NCBI RefSeq assembly: GCF_004348115.1
Contig: NZ_QPFB01000001.1
Location: 1,574,836-1,638,835 of the forward strand
Length of the DNA: 64,000 bases
Direction of reading: 5' to 3'
Origin: Stenotrophomonas sp. ATCM1_4
GTDB taxonomy: Bacteria > Pseudomonadota > Gammaproteobacteria > Xanthomonadales > Xanthomonadaceae
Positions 53,793-63,205 of this stretch are shown in pieces. Numbering within the stretch: position 1 is the first letter of the stretch; each line of letters opens with the position of its first letter. The notes under the pieces were generated by a model that was not told the DNA's origin, did not search any database, and saw only the letters and a program-made list of their open reading frames with translations. The position numbers and the translations under genes are program-made.

Positions 53793-54730
53793 GTTCCACC
53801 GTACTTGTCGCCGGCTCGGCCAACCTCGACTTCGTGGTCCGCGCCGCGCACGTGCCGGCGCCCGGCGAAACCGTGCTGGGCCGCGAGTTCCGCACCTTCC
53901 CCGGTGGCAAGGGTGCCAACCAGGCCGTGGCCTGCGCGCGTGCCGGTGGCGCCCGCACCCGGATGCTGCTCGCATTGGGCCAGGATGATTTCGCCACGCC
54001 GATCGAAACCTCGTTGCGCGATGCCGGCGTGCAGTTGCACGCGGTGCGCGATGCGCAGCTGCCGACCGGCACCGCCTTCATCTGCCTGTCCGACGATGCC
54101 GAGAACGCCATCACCGTCGCGCCCGGCGCCAACATGGCATTGAAGCCCGAACACCTGCCTGCGCTGGATGGGGTGCAATGGCTGCTGCTGCAGCTGGAAA
54201 CCCCGCTCGACACCGTGCTGGCCTATGCACTGGCCGCACGTGCGGCCGGGGTCAAGGTCGCGCTCAACGCCGCACCGGCGCAGGTGCTGCCGGCCGAGCT
54301 GCTGGCGCAACTGGACATGCTGATCGTCAACGAGGGCGAACTGGACGTGGTCGCCGGCAACCCGCCGGACCTGGCCAGCGGCCTGGCGCGGCTGGACGTG
54401 CCGTGCGTGATCGTCACCCTCGGTGCGCGCGGCTGCCTGGCGCGGCACGAAGGCCGTACCCTGCTGCAGCCGGAGTTCGCCATTTCGCCGGTGGATACCA
54501 CCGCCGCCGGCGATACGTTCTGCGGCACGCTGGTAGCGGCCTTGGCGCGTGGCGATGCGCTGCAGCAGGCGCTGCTGGCGGCCAGTGCCGCCTCCGCGCT
54601 GGCCTGCACGCGGCTGGGCGCACAATCCAGCATTCCCGACCACGCCGAGGTCACCGCGTTGCTGGCCGATGCCCGCCGTGTCCCCGGCACCGACGCCCAT
54701 GCCGCGCTCGCGGCCTGGTGCGCGCTTTGA
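53789..54730 (+). CDS. Ribokinase-like sugar kinase
   Basis: The 313-residue PfkB protein starts MSSTVLVAGSANLDFVVRA, has FPGGKGANQAVACARAGG (substrate site, N-terminal signature), FICLSDDAENAITVAPGAN, LNAAPAQVLP, VTLGARGCL, and DTTAAGDTFCGTLVAAL (anion hole and catalytic Asp243). It phosphorylates a pentose or nucleoside, most like ribose or deoxyribose by family. Its ATG overlaps the serine hydrolase stop by 4 bp. In this operon it is likely to trap the free sugar liberated by the glycosidases. Confidence 0.88.
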   Translation: MSSTVLVAGSANLDFVVRAAHVPAPGETVLGREFRTFPGGKGANQAVACARAGGARTRMLLALGQDDFATPIETSLRDAGVQLHAVRDAQLPTGTAFICLSDDAENAITVAPGANMALKPEHLPALDGVQWLLLQLETPLDTVLAYALAARAAGVKVALNAAPAQVLPAELLAQLDMLIVNEGELDVVAGNPPDLASGLARLDVPCVIVTLGARGCLARHEGRTLLQPEFAISPVDTTAAGDTFCGTLVAALARGDALQQALLAASAASALACTRLGAQSSIPDHAEVTALLADARRVPGTDAHAALAAWCAL

Positions 54731-54757
54731 CCGCTTGCTCCCCCTGTTTTTCGTTGG

Positions 54758-56956
54758 ATGAATGCCATGACCACGCCGTACCCCACGCCTGATTACGACA
54801 ACGACAGCCCCGACTACGGGCGCGAGGCGATCACCACCGAGTACAAGTTCTCGCACGTCACCACCGGCCGCTACCTGCCCACCCCGGGCAAGGCACCGGC
54901 CTGGCCGTTCGCCGACATCGGCAACTGGATGATCGATGCCAACGCCAGTGCCGGCGACTGGCTGACCGAGCTGAAGGACTGGCGGCGCGAGCACCTGGTG
55001 CGGATCGGCTACACCGACGTGAACTATCGTCGCCCCGAGCTGCAGTGGGCACAGCGCAACTTCGTGCACGCACAGATGATGGTCGAGGACCGCTACTTCT
55101 TCGACGTGGAGACCGCGCAGTACACCGTGGACAAATACCTGGACGACCTGGTCGCGCGCTTCGGCGGGCTGGACTCGGTGCTGATCTGGTACATCTACCC
55201 GAACATCGGCATCGACGACCGCAACCAGTTCGACCTGGCGCACACGCTGCCCGGCGGCCTGGAAGGGCTGACCGCTGCCGTGAAGGCCTTCCAGAAGCGC
55301 GGCGTGCGCGTGTTCCTGCCGGCCAAGCCGTGGGACCACGGTACCCGCGACCCGGGCGTGACCCACTGGGACGGCATGGCCGAGATCATCAAGGCCACCG
55401 GCGCCGATGGCATCAACGGTGACACCTTCAACGGCGTGCCGCGCGCGTTCTTCGATGCCTGCGACGCCAACGGCAACCCGGTGGTAGTGCAGCCCGAATC
55501 CACCATCAGCTCCGAAGAACAGCTGATCTGGAACGTGCAGAGCTGGGGCAAGAAGGCACCCGACGGCCCCGTGCCGCCGGTGTCCAAGTGGAAGTGGCTG
55601 GAGCCGCGCCACATGGTCAATTACGAAAACCGTTGGGGCCGCAACCGCAACCACGACCTGCAGTACTGCTTCTTCAACGGCATCGGCTACAACGCCTGGG
55701 AAAACATCTGGGGCATCTGGAACCAGTTCACCGCGCGCGATGGCGAAACCCTGCGCCGCATCGCCGCGATCTACCGCCAGTTCCCGCAGCTGGTGGTATC
55801 GCAGGACTGGGAGCCGTACCAGGTCTGCTACCAGGGCGGCATCTTCGCCAGCAAGTTCCCGGTCGATGGGCTGAGCCTGCACACCTTCATCAACCGCAAC
55901 GAATACGCGGTCAACGGCGAGCAGATCGGCCTGCCGCACGTGGACGGCACCCGCTACTACGATGTGTGGCACGGCGTGGAACTGTCGCCGTCGATCCGCG
56001 ATGGCGTGGCGGTGATCGAACTGCCGATGGAAGCACGTGGTTTCGGCGCGGTGCTGAGCGTGCAGCCGGGCGTGGTGCTTGAGGGCTTTGACGCCTTCAT
56101 GGCCGACGCCGCCACGCGCGCCGCGCAGCCGCTCAACAGCCATTCCGGTGCATGGAAGGCGCTGGGCCAGCAGCTGCGCGAGATCCCGGCCACGCTGCCG
56201 CAGGCCAGTGCACCGGAAGGCATGGTCACCGTCCCCGCCGGTGAGTTCGTGTTCGCCGTCGGCGGCGTCGAGATCGAAGGCTTCAACTGGGCCGGACAGG
56301 ACGTGCAGTTCCCGTGGGAAGACTGCCCGCGCCGCCACCATCGCAAACACATGCAGATGGCGTCCTTCCACATCGACCGCTTCCCGGTCACCAATGCGCA
56401 GTTCAAGGCGTTCATCGATGCCACCGGCTACCACCCGGCCGATGACATCAACTTCCTCGCCCATTGGGTGGACGGCGCGCCGCGCGCCGGCTGGGACAAC
56501 AAGCCGGTGATCTGGGTCTCGCTGGAAGACGCGCGTGCCTATGCCGCGTGGGCCGGCAAGCGCCTGCCGCACGAATGGGAGTGGCAGTACGCCGCGCAGG
56601 GCAGCGACGGCCGCGCCTATCCGTGGGGCAACGACTGGGACGCCGCGCGCGTGCCGCGCGTCAACCGCGGCCGCCGCGTGCTGGCCCCGGCCGACGTCGA
56701 CGCACACCCGCAGGGCGCCAGCCCGTTCGGCGTGCAGGACCTGGTCGGCAACGTGTGGCAATGGACCGACGAATTCGTCGACGAGCACACCCGCGCGGCG
56801 ATCCTGCGTGGTGGCTCCAGCTACCAGCCGCAGACCTCGCACTGGTACTTCCCGCAGGCCTACCGCCTGGACCAGCACGGCAAGTACCTGCTGATGGCAC
56901 CGGCCAAGGACCGCAGCGGCATGCTGGGCTTCCGTTGCGTGGTGGACGCGGCATGA
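54758..56956 (+). CDS. Barrel domain fused to an FGE/SUMF1-like domain
   Basis: The 732-residue protein has two parts. Residues about 30-470 look like a TIM-barrel glycosidase-like domain, with IWYIYPNIGIDDRNQFDL, VFLPAKPWDHGTRDPG, GADGINGDTFNGVP and VVQPESTISSEE supplying acidic pairs. Residues about 485-732 are an FGE-sulfatase-type domain: VPAGEFVFAVGGVEIEGFN, FHIDRFPVTNAQFKAFIDATGY, WAGKRLPHEWEWQYAAQG, LVGNVWQWTDEF and the closing GFRCVVD. The copper-binding Cys pair of true formylglycine-generating enzymes is not in the matching HWYFPQAYRLDQ stretch, so it is probably not an FGE. Start ATG 54758, or 54767 where spacing to GGATGA is better. No signal peptide. Confidence 0.75.
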   Translation: MNAMTTPYPTPDYDNDSPDYGREAITTEYKFSHVTTGRYLPTPGKAPAWPFADIGNWMIDANASAGDWLTELKDWRREHLVRIGYTDVNYRRPELQWAQRNFVHAQMMVEDRYFFDVETAQYTVDKYLDDLVARFGGLDSVLIWYIYPNIGIDDRNQFDLAHTLPGGLEGLTAAVKAFQKRGVRVFLPAKPWDHGTRDPGVTHWDGMAEIIKATGADGINGDTFNGVPRAFFDACDANGNPVVVQPESTISSEEQLIWNVQSWGKKAPDGPVPPVSKWKWLEPRHMVNYENRWGRNRNHDLQYCFFNGIGYNAWENIWGIWNQFTARDGETLRRIAAIYRQFPQLVVSQDWEPYQVCYQGGIFASKFPVDGLSLHTFINRNEYAVNGEQIGLPHVDGTRYYDVWHGVELSPSIRDGVAVIELPMEARGFGAVLSVQPGVVLEGFDAFMADAATRAAQPLNSHSGAWKALGQQLREIPATLPQASAPEGMVTVPAGEFVFAVGGVEIEGFNWAGQDVQFPWEDCPRRHHRKHMQMASFHIDRFPVTNAQFKAFIDATGYHPADDINFLAHWVDGAPRAGWDNKPVIWVSLEDARAYAAWAGKRLPHEWEWQYAAQGSDGRAYPWGNDWDAARVPRVNRGRRVLAPADVDAHPQGASPFGVQDLVGNVWQWTDEFVDEHTRAAILRGGSSYQPQTSHWYFPQAYRLDQHGKYLLMAPAKDRSGMLGFRCVVDAA

Positions 56957-58809
56957 GCGCAACCATCCACAACGGCCAGCAGCTAGTGACACCGGCGGCG
57001 GTGCAGCTCGATGGCCTGTTCGGGCAGATGCTGGCCGCCAACCGCAGCGGCCGGCTGAGCCACTTCATCGTCGACGAGGACAGCCCGTCGATCAGCATCT
57101 TCGGCCAGGCCCACAAGCAGCAGAACCAGGAAGGCGACTGGTACGGCGAGCATGCCGGCAAGTGGCTCTCGGCCACCGCCCGCGCGGTGGCGCAGGGCGG
57201 CCAACCGCAGCTGGAGGCGAACCTGCGCCGCGTCGCCGACTGGTTGATCAGCCAGCAGGATGCCGACGGCTACCTCGGCAACTATGCCGCCGACCGCCGC
57301 TTCACCGTGCCGCAGCCGCCCAAACCGGAAAGCTGGAACGGCGAGCCGGCGCTGCGCACCTGGGACATCTGGACCCACAGCTACCTGATCCTGGGCTTCC
57401 TGGAAACCTGGCGTGCATTGGGCGATGACAGCTACCTGCAGGCCGCGCGGCGCATTGCCGACCTGTGCTGGCAGGCTCTGGAATCGGGCATCGACATCAC
57501 CACGCTGGGCAATCACCACGGCATGTCGGCCACGGTGCTGCTGGACCCGGCCGCCGACCTGTACCTGGTCACCGGCGAGCCGCGTTATCTGGCGCTGGCC
57601 GAGAAGATCCTGAAGCAGGCCAATGCCAACCCGCGCCTGGCCCTGCTCGACAAGGGCATCGCCGGCGAGGACGCGGCGTTCATCGCCACCGGCAAGGCCT
57701 ACCAGCTGTCGTGGAACCTGGTCGGCCTGGCCAAGCTGTACAAGGCCACCGGCAAGCACGATTACCGCATCGCCATCGACAACCTGTGGCACAACATCCG
57801 CGCGCAGCACCTCACGCTGGGCGGTGGTCCGTGGGGCGGCGTGGCGCACCGCTCGCGCGAAGTGTTCAATGCCCCGCGCACGTTCTTCCCGCAGGCCTAC
57901 GTGGAAACCTGCTCGGTGCTGGCCTGGATGCAGCTCAACCGCGAGCTGCTGGCCATCACCGGCCATGCGCGCTACGCCGAGGAACTGGAGCGTACCGCCT
58001 ACAACGACCTGCTCGCGGCGATGGCGCCCAACGGCGAGGACTGGTGCTACTACACCTTCCCCAACGGCAAGCGCGTGCACACCACGTATTGGCGCTGCTG
58101 CAAGTCCTCCGGCGCGATGGCGGTGGAGGAACTGCCGCAGGTCGCCTATGGCGTCGCCGCCGATGGCGGCCTGCGGGTAAACCTGTACGGACCCGGCCAG
58201 GCCACGCTGTCGCAGGCCGAGGCCGGCGCGGTAACGCTGCAGCAGCACACCCGCTACCCGTTCGACGGCCAGGTCACGCTGCGCGTCTCGCCCGAGCGCA
58301 ACGCGACCTTCAGCGTCGGCCTGCGCATCCCGGCCTGGGCCGAGGACGCACGCATCCAGGTCAATGGCATCACCGTGCCGGTGCAGCCCGGCGATGACGG
58401 CTTCGTGCAGATCCTGCGCGAATGGAAGGCCGGTGACCTGGTCAACCTGCGCCTGCCGATGCAGCCGCAGCTGCAGCGCGCGGCCAACATCAACGTGCAG
58501 GAATCGCGCGCACCCGACGGCTCGCCGGTGGCGCAGGAAGTGCTGCGCTGGGAGTACGTTGGCCTGACCTATGGCCCACTGGTCTACGCCACCGGGCTGA
58601 TCGATGGCTTCAAGACCGACGAGACGGTGCGGTTGCCGCACGGCGACCCGTCGAAGTGGCTGCAGGTCGGTGAGGACCGGGGCGAAGGCGCCACGGTGAC
58701 GATGCAGCTGGACTGCCGCGCGCCGCTGGTGTTCGAGCCCTACTACCGCTGCGGTGGCCGTGAGCACGGTGCATGGCGCCTGAGCTGGCTGTCGCTGGCG
58801 CCTTCGTGA
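56953..58809 (+). CDS. GH127-like beta-L-arabinofuranosidase (DUF1680)
   Basis: The 618-residue protein begins at ATG 56953, overlapping the previous stop by 4 bp. It shows an alpha/alpha-barrel rich in Trp (WDIWTHSYLILGFLETWRALG) and the family Cys/Glu centre: AYVETCSVLAWMQLNRELL, EELERTAYNDLLAAM and TYWRCCKSSGAM, where Cys382-Cys383 match the Zn-bound nucleophile cysteines of GH127. No signal peptide, so it should be cytosolic. It would release L-arabinofuranose or a related sugar. It ends the operon begun by receptor 2. Confidence 0.87.
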   Translation: MSATIHNGQQLVTPAAVQLDGLFGQMLAANRSGRLSHFIVDEDSPSISIFGQAHKQQNQEGDWYGEHAGKWLSATARAVAQGGQPQLEANLRRVADWLISQQDADGYLGNYAADRRFTVPQPPKPESWNGEPALRTWDIWTHSYLILGFLETWRALGDDSYLQAARRIADLCWQALESGIDITTLGNHHGMSATVLLDPAADLYLVTGEPRYLALAEKILKQANANPRLALLDKGIAGEDAAFIATGKAYQLSWNLVGLAKLYKATGKHDYRIAIDNLWHNIRAQHLTLGGGPWGGVAHRSREVFNAPRTFFPQAYVETCSVLAWMQLNRELLAITGHARYAEELERTAYNDLLAAMAPNGEDWCYYTFPNGKRVHTTYWRCCKSSGAMAVEELPQVAYGVAADGGLRVNLYGPGQATLSQAEAGAVTLQQHTRYPFDGQVTLRVSPERNATFSVGLRIPAWAEDARIQVNGITVPVQPGDDGFVQILREWKAGDLVNLRLPMQPQLQRAANINVQESRAPDGSPVAQEVLRWEYVGLTYGPLVYATGLIDGFKTDETVRLPHGDPSKWLQVGEDRGEGATVTMQLDCRAPLVFEPYYRCGGREHGAWRLSWLSLAPS

Positions 58810-58997
58810 TCCACCCGCCGGTGCCGGCCACGCCAGGTGCGTTGCCGGCATCGGCAGGACGATGCGTCCCGTTCCATCACGGTGTCAGGGGCGCTCGATG
58901 GGCTGTGGAAGGTTTTTGTCCTCGCTGAAAATACCCGCACGATCTGTTTCTTCCGGTGGCACGGGAGGAAACTGCAAGCAAGGAATCGAGTAACCCC

Positions 58998-60191
58998 ATG
59001 TCTGCAAGCCACACCCCTTCTCCCTTTGATGTCGCCACGCGCGAAGGTGCCACCGGTCCGCTCAGCGGCATCCGCGTGCTCGACCTGAGCGCCTACATCG
59101 CCGGCCCCTACGGCTGCACGCTGCTGGCCGACCAGGGCGCGGAAGTGATCAAGGTTGAACCGCCGGTGGGCGACAACCTGCGCAAGTACCCCTCCACGCT
59201 GGAAGCGGAAAGCCGGGCGTTCCTTGGCGTGAACCGCTCCAAGCGCGGCGTGGTGCTGGACCTGAAGGAACCGGACCAGCGCGCGGTGCTGATGCGGCTG
59301 GTGCGCGAGGCCGACGTGCTGGTGCACAACTTCCGCCCGAGCGTGCCGGCGCGGCTGGGCATCGACTTCGAGAGCCTGAACCGGATCAACCCGCGCCTGG
59401 TGTACTGCGCGGTCACCGGGTACGGCGAAGGTGGCCCGCTGAAGGACAAGGCCGGCTACGACCAGGTGCTGCAGACCATGACCGGCATGTGCGCGATGCA
59501 GGGCAAGCCCGGCGGCGCACCGGAGATCCTGTATGGCTCGGTGGTGGACTACTACGCCGCCGCGCTGGTCGCCGCCGGCGTGTCCTCGGCGCTGTACGAG
59601 CGCGAGCGCAGTGGTGAAGGCCAGTACGTGGGCGTGTCGCTGCTGCGCAGCGCGCTGACCATGCAATCGGCACGCATGATCTGGGCCGAGGGCGAGCCCG
59701 AGGGCGTGGGCCGCGACATGCGCTCGGGCGGCGTCACCGGCATCCATCCGACCGCGCAGGGCCACCTGTACATCTCGGCCAACACGCCGCGCTTCTGGCA
59801 GGCCTTGTGCGAGAAGACCGGCCTACCGGAACTGGCCACCGACCCGCGCTACGACAGCGTGCGCAAGCGCGCCGAGCATTCCGATGAACTGCTGGCCAAG
59901 CTGCATGCCGCGCTGGCCACGCGCAGTGCACTGGAGTGGGAAGCCCTGTTCGGCGAGGAAGTGCCGTGCGCGGCCGCGCGCAAGGTCGAGGACATGTTCG
60001 AGCACCCGCAGGTGCTGGCCGAGGAAATGATCACCACCCTGCCGCACCCGCTGCTGGGCAGCTACCGTGGCATCACCCGTCCCATCGTGTTCGGGCGCAC
60101 CCCGGGCCCGCAGCCGTTTGCCGCGCCGGTGTTCGACCAGGACACCGCGGCTGTCATCGCGCGCATCGATGATGACGGCGCCACCGACTGA
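58998..60191 (+). CDS. CaiB/BaiF-type CoA transferase
   Basis: The ATG at 58998 gives 397 residues. [35 protein letters not shown] is the family III CoA-transferase start, with the Asp/Gly-rich CoA site; [23 protein letters not shown] and [26 protein letters not shown] follow, the latter holding the catalytic Asp region. It moves CoA between carboxylic acids by an enzyme-acyl intermediate. The substrate is unknown. The gap of 188 bp before it has no gene; the transaldolase gene follows by 14 bp. Confidence 0.9.
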   Translation: MSASHTPSPFDVATREGATGPLSGIRVLDLSAYIAGPYGCTLLADQGAEVIKVEPPVGDNLRKYPSTLEAESRAFLGVNRSKRGVVLDLKEPDQRAVLMRLVREADVLVHNFRPSVPARLGIDFESLNRINPRLVYCAVTGYGEGGPLKDKAGYDQVLQTMTGMCAMQGKPGGAPEILYGSVVDYYAAALVAAGVSSALYERERSGEGQYVGVSLLRSALTMQSARMIWAEGEPEGVGRDMRSGGVTGIHPTAQGHLYISANTPRFWQALCEKTGLPELATDPRYDSVRKRAEHSDELLAKLHAALATRSALEWEALFGEEVPCAAARKVEDMFEHPQVLAEEMITTLPHPLLGSYRGITRPIVFGRTPGPQPFAAPVFDQDTAAVIARIDDDGATD

Positions 60192-60205
60192 CCTGGAGTA
60201 CCCGC

Positions 60206-61168
60206 ATGACCGCTGCATCCAAGCTCGCCCAGCTGCGTGAACTGTCCGTCGTCGTCGCCGACACCGGTGACTACGAGGCCATCAAGCGCCTGCGTCCGGT
60301 GGACTGCACCACCAACCCGACCCTGGTGAAGAAAGCCCTCGACCTGCCGGTCTATGCCGCGTTGATCGAGCGCGAGCTGCAGTGGGGCCGCGGCCAGCCC
60401 GGCGACGTGCAGGACGTGGCCAAGGCCGTGGTCGACCGCCTGACCGTGGGCGTGGGCACGATGCTGGCCGAGCTGGTGCCCGGCCGCGTCTCCACCGAAG
60501 TGGACGCCGACCAGGCGCATGACACCGCCGCCACCATCGCCAAGGCGCGCGAATTCATCGCCATGTACGAAGCGGCCGGCGTGCCGCGTAGCAAGGTGCT
60601 GATCAAGATCGCCGCCACCTGGGCCGGCGTGGAAGCGGCGCGCGTACTGCAGGCCGAAGGCATCGACTGCAACCTGACCCTGATCTTCAACCCGACCCAG
60701 GCGCTGGCCTGCTCGGAAGCCGGTGCGTTCCTGATCTCGCCGTTCGTCGGCCGCATCCTGGACTGGTACGTGGCCAACGGCCAGGCGCCGGCCAGCATCG
60801 ACGAAGACCCGGGCGTGCAGTTCGTGCGCGGCGTGTACGCCGAGTTCAAGCGCCGTGGCTCGCCGACGGTGGTGATGGGTGCCTCGTTCCGCTCGACCGC
60901 GCAGATCGAAGCGCTGGCCGGCTGCGACCGCCTGACCATCTCGCCGGACCTGCTGGAGAAGCTGGACGCCGACTTCGGCGAGCTGCCGCGCAAGCTGGTG
61001 GCCGGTGCGGCCGAAGCCGTCAACGTGGCCGCCATCGATGAAGCCATGTTCGACGCCGACCTGGCCGCCGACCCGATGGCCACCGAGAAGCTGGCCACCG
61101 GCATCGACGCGTTCGCCCAGGACCTGCAGACGCTGCGCCAACGCATTGCCGACGAACTGGCGAAGTAA
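60206..61168 (+). CDS. tal: Transaldolase
   Basis: The 320-residue enzyme of the non-oxidative pentose phosphate branch moves a dihydroxyacetone unit between sugar phosphates. It starts [26 protein letters not shown], has [20 protein letters not shown], and [13 protein letters not shown], with the Schiff-base Lys134. [13 protein letters not shown] and VGRILDWY follow, as in TalB. It begins 14 bp after the CoA transferase stop and can drain pentose phosphates from the sugar locus upstream. Confidence 0.97.
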   Translation: MTAASKLAQLRELSVVVADTGDYEAIKRLRPVDCTTNPTLVKKALDLPVYAALIERELQWGRGQPGDVQDVAKAVVDRLTVGVGTMLAELVPGRVSTEVDADQAHDTAATIAKAREFIAMYEAAGVPRSKVLIKIAATWAGVEAARVLQAEGIDCNLTLIFNPTQALACSEAGAFLISPFVGRILDWYVANGQAPASIDEDPGVQFVRGVYAEFKRRGSPTVVMGASFRSTAQIEALAGCDRLTISPDLLEKLDADFGELPRKLVAGAAEAVNVAAIDEAMFDADLAADPMATEKLATGIDAFAQDLQTLRQRIADELAK

Positions 61169-61196
61169 GCAGACCCACACGCAGCGCCAGCGAACC

Positions 61197-61592
61197 TCCC
61201 TTCTCCCCTGCAGGGGAGAAGGTGCCCCGAAGGTGCGGATGAGGGCGTTTTTGCCTTGCCGTAGCGTTTACATGCTTTCAAGGCGCCCTCACCCCAACCC
61301 CTCTCCCGTTCACGGGAGAGGGGCTTGAGCGGAAAGCCAGGGCACGCAATGCCCGAGAGCCTCCTTCCCCCGCCTTGCGAGAGAGGGGCTTTGGACACCA
61401 CTTTTCGACACCGGCTCCCTCTCCCTTTGTGCCGGGTCATCCGTAACCGGCCGGTCCCCGGTCCGGTTACGGCTTTTCCTTTTCAGCAGCAGCGGCGGGA
61501 ATGCAGCCAAGCCCCATCCGGGCACGCAATGTCGCAGGCCCTCCCTTCTCCCATGCAACGGGAGAAGGTGCCCCGAAGGGGCGGATGAGGGC
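61197..61592. repeat. Intergenic palindromic repeats
   Basis: The 436-bp gap between convergent tal and the aldehyde dehydrogenase gene has no gene. It holds CTTCTCCCCTGCAGGGGAGAAG at 61200 (22-bp hairpin, ends given only to place it), CCTCTCCCG...CGGGAGAGG at 61300-61320 and CTTCTCCCATGCAACGGGAGAAG at about 61545. Each is next to a GGTGCCCCGAAGG tail. They may terminate both genes. Confidence 0.75.
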
Positions 61593-61604
61593 GCTCGGGC
61601 AGCG

Positions 61605-63020
61605 TCAGCGCGAAATGAAGTCGATGAACTTCGCGACCTTGCTGTAGGGCGGCCGCAGCAGGTCACTGCCCGCACGCTTGGTCTGCCACAGCACCGGCAG
61701 ACGCTTGCTCATCGCATCGAACCCGGCACGGCCGTGATACGCCCCCATGCCACTGGCACCGATGCCGCCGAATGGCAGGCCGTTGATCGCGAAGTGCAGC
61801 AGCGTGTCGTTGACGGTGACGCCGCCGGACACGGTACGGCCCAGGATCTTCTCCACCGTCGCCGCATCGTGGCTGAAGGGGTACAGCGCCAACGGCCGGT
61901 CGCGCCCGTTGATGGTGGCGATGGCGTCGTCCAGCGTGCGGTAGCCGCGAACCGGCAGGATCGGGCCGAAGATCTCCTCCTGCATCACCGTGGCGTCGTC
62001 GCCGGGCTGCAGGATCACCGTCGGCGGGAACAGGCGCTCGCGGCGCTGGCGCTCGGCATCGATCTGCGCCAGCTCGACCACCTGCAGGCCGCGCGCGCGC
62101 GCATCGCTCACGTAGCCCTTCAGGCGCGCGAACTGTGCGTCGTTGATGATGCGGCTGTAGTCGCTGGCATCGTCGAAGTTGCCATAGCGCGCGCCCACCT
62201 GTTCGCGCAGGGCCTGCACCAGGGCATCCACGCGGCCGGCGTCGACCAGCACGTAGTCCGGGGCGATGCAGGTCTGCCCGGCGTTGAACCACTTGCCCGT
62301 CGCCAGCCGCGCGGCGGCGGCCTCCAGCGGGTAATCGGTGGCCACCACCGCCGGCGACTTGCCGCCCAGCTCCAGCGTCAGCGGCGTCAGGTGCTGCGCG
62401 GCCGCGGCCATCACCTTGCGGCCCACGGTGGTGGAGCCGGTGAACACCAGGTGGTCCAGCGGCAACGCGGAGAATGCCGCCGCCACGCCCGCATCGCCCT
62501 GTACCACGCTCACGCGCTCGGGCGGGAACACCTCGGCCAGCAATGACTGCAGGAAGGCAGATGTCTGCGGCGTGTGTTCGGAAGGCTTGAGCAGCACGTG
62601 GTTGCCGGCCGCGATCGCGGTGGCCAGCGGCACCAGCGCGAGGTTGACCGGATAGTTCCACGGCGAGATCACGCCGACCACGCCCACCGGCACCGCGCGC
62701 ACCTGTGCCCGCGCCGGCCAGAACCGCCAGCCCACGCCCACGCGCTCGGGTTTCATCCAGCCGCGCAGGTGCGCGAGCAGGTGGTCGATCTCGCCGGTGA
62801 CGGTCATGCCATCGGCGATCACCGATTCATGCCGGGAGCGATGGCCGAAGTCGGCGGCGATGGCATCGCTCATCTGGCCGATGCGCGCCTTGAACGCGGC
62901 GCGCAGGCGCTGCAGGTCGTCACGGCGCTGGGCATGGTCCGGGCGCTTGTCCATCCACGCCTGGCGCAGCCGCGCCAGCGTCACCTGCAGGTCCTGATCC
63001 GGCGACCCCACTGCATTCAT
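61605..63020 (-). CDS. Coniferyl-aldehyde dehydrogenase-like ALDH
   Basis: The ATG at 63020 has GGGAGAG at proper spacing and gives 471 residues; two upstream in-frame starts are worse. The NAD-dependent aldehyde dehydrogenase fold shows VVGVISPWNYPVNLALVPLATAIAAGNHVLLKPSEHTP, FTGSTTVGRKVM, LTLELGGKSPAVV (catalytic Glu) and GKWFNAGQTCIAPDYVL (catalytic Cys). The short length and C-terminal RPLALYPFSHDAATVEKILGRTVSGGVTVND resemble coniferyl-aldehyde dehydrogenases, which oxidise aromatic or long-chain aldehydes. Substrate is inferred. Confidence 0.88.
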   Translation of the reverse strand: MNAVGSPDQDLQVTLARLRQAWMDKRPDHAQRRDDLQRLRAAFKARIGQMSDAIAADFGHRSRHESVIADGMTVTGEIDHLLAHLRGWMKPERVGVGWRFWPARAQVRAVPVGVVGVISPWNYPVNLALVPLATAIAAGNHVLLKPSEHTPQTSAFLQSLLAEVFPPERVSVVQGDAGVAAAFSALPLDHLVFTGSTTVGRKVMAAAAQHLTPLTLELGGKSPAVVATDYPLEAAAARLATGKWFNAGQTCIAPDYVLVDAGRVDALVQALREQVGARYGNFDDASDYSRIINDAQFARLKGYVSDARARGLQVVELAQIDAERQRRERLFPPTVILQPGDDATVMQEEIFGPILPVRGYRTLDDAIATINGRDRPLALYPFSHDAATVEKILGRTVSGGVTVNDTLLHFAINGLPFGGIGASGMGAYHGRAGFDAMSKRLPVLWQTKRAGSDLLRPPYSKVAKFIDFISR

Positions 63021-63205
63021 CGGCATCTCTCCCTTGGGACGGGAGGGGCCAGTGCGCGTTCCGGGCTGTGCGGAGTTCCGCATCGGTCACCGGCGTTTCG
63101 TGCTATCGGCCCTGCCCCGCCATCAACACCATGAAAAAAGGCGCATTGGGCGCCAGCGCACGGCGGCATCAGACCGCCAACCAGACACCACGCTCGGGAG
63201 GGAGT

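Noticed and set aside
54758..56956. True formylglycine-generating enzyme
   Set aside because: The copper-binding cysteines are missing and no sulfatase gene is near.
53774..56992. A 1072-codon minus-strand frame
   Set aside because: It runs across three well-supported plus-strand genes and has no signal, motif or ribosome site.
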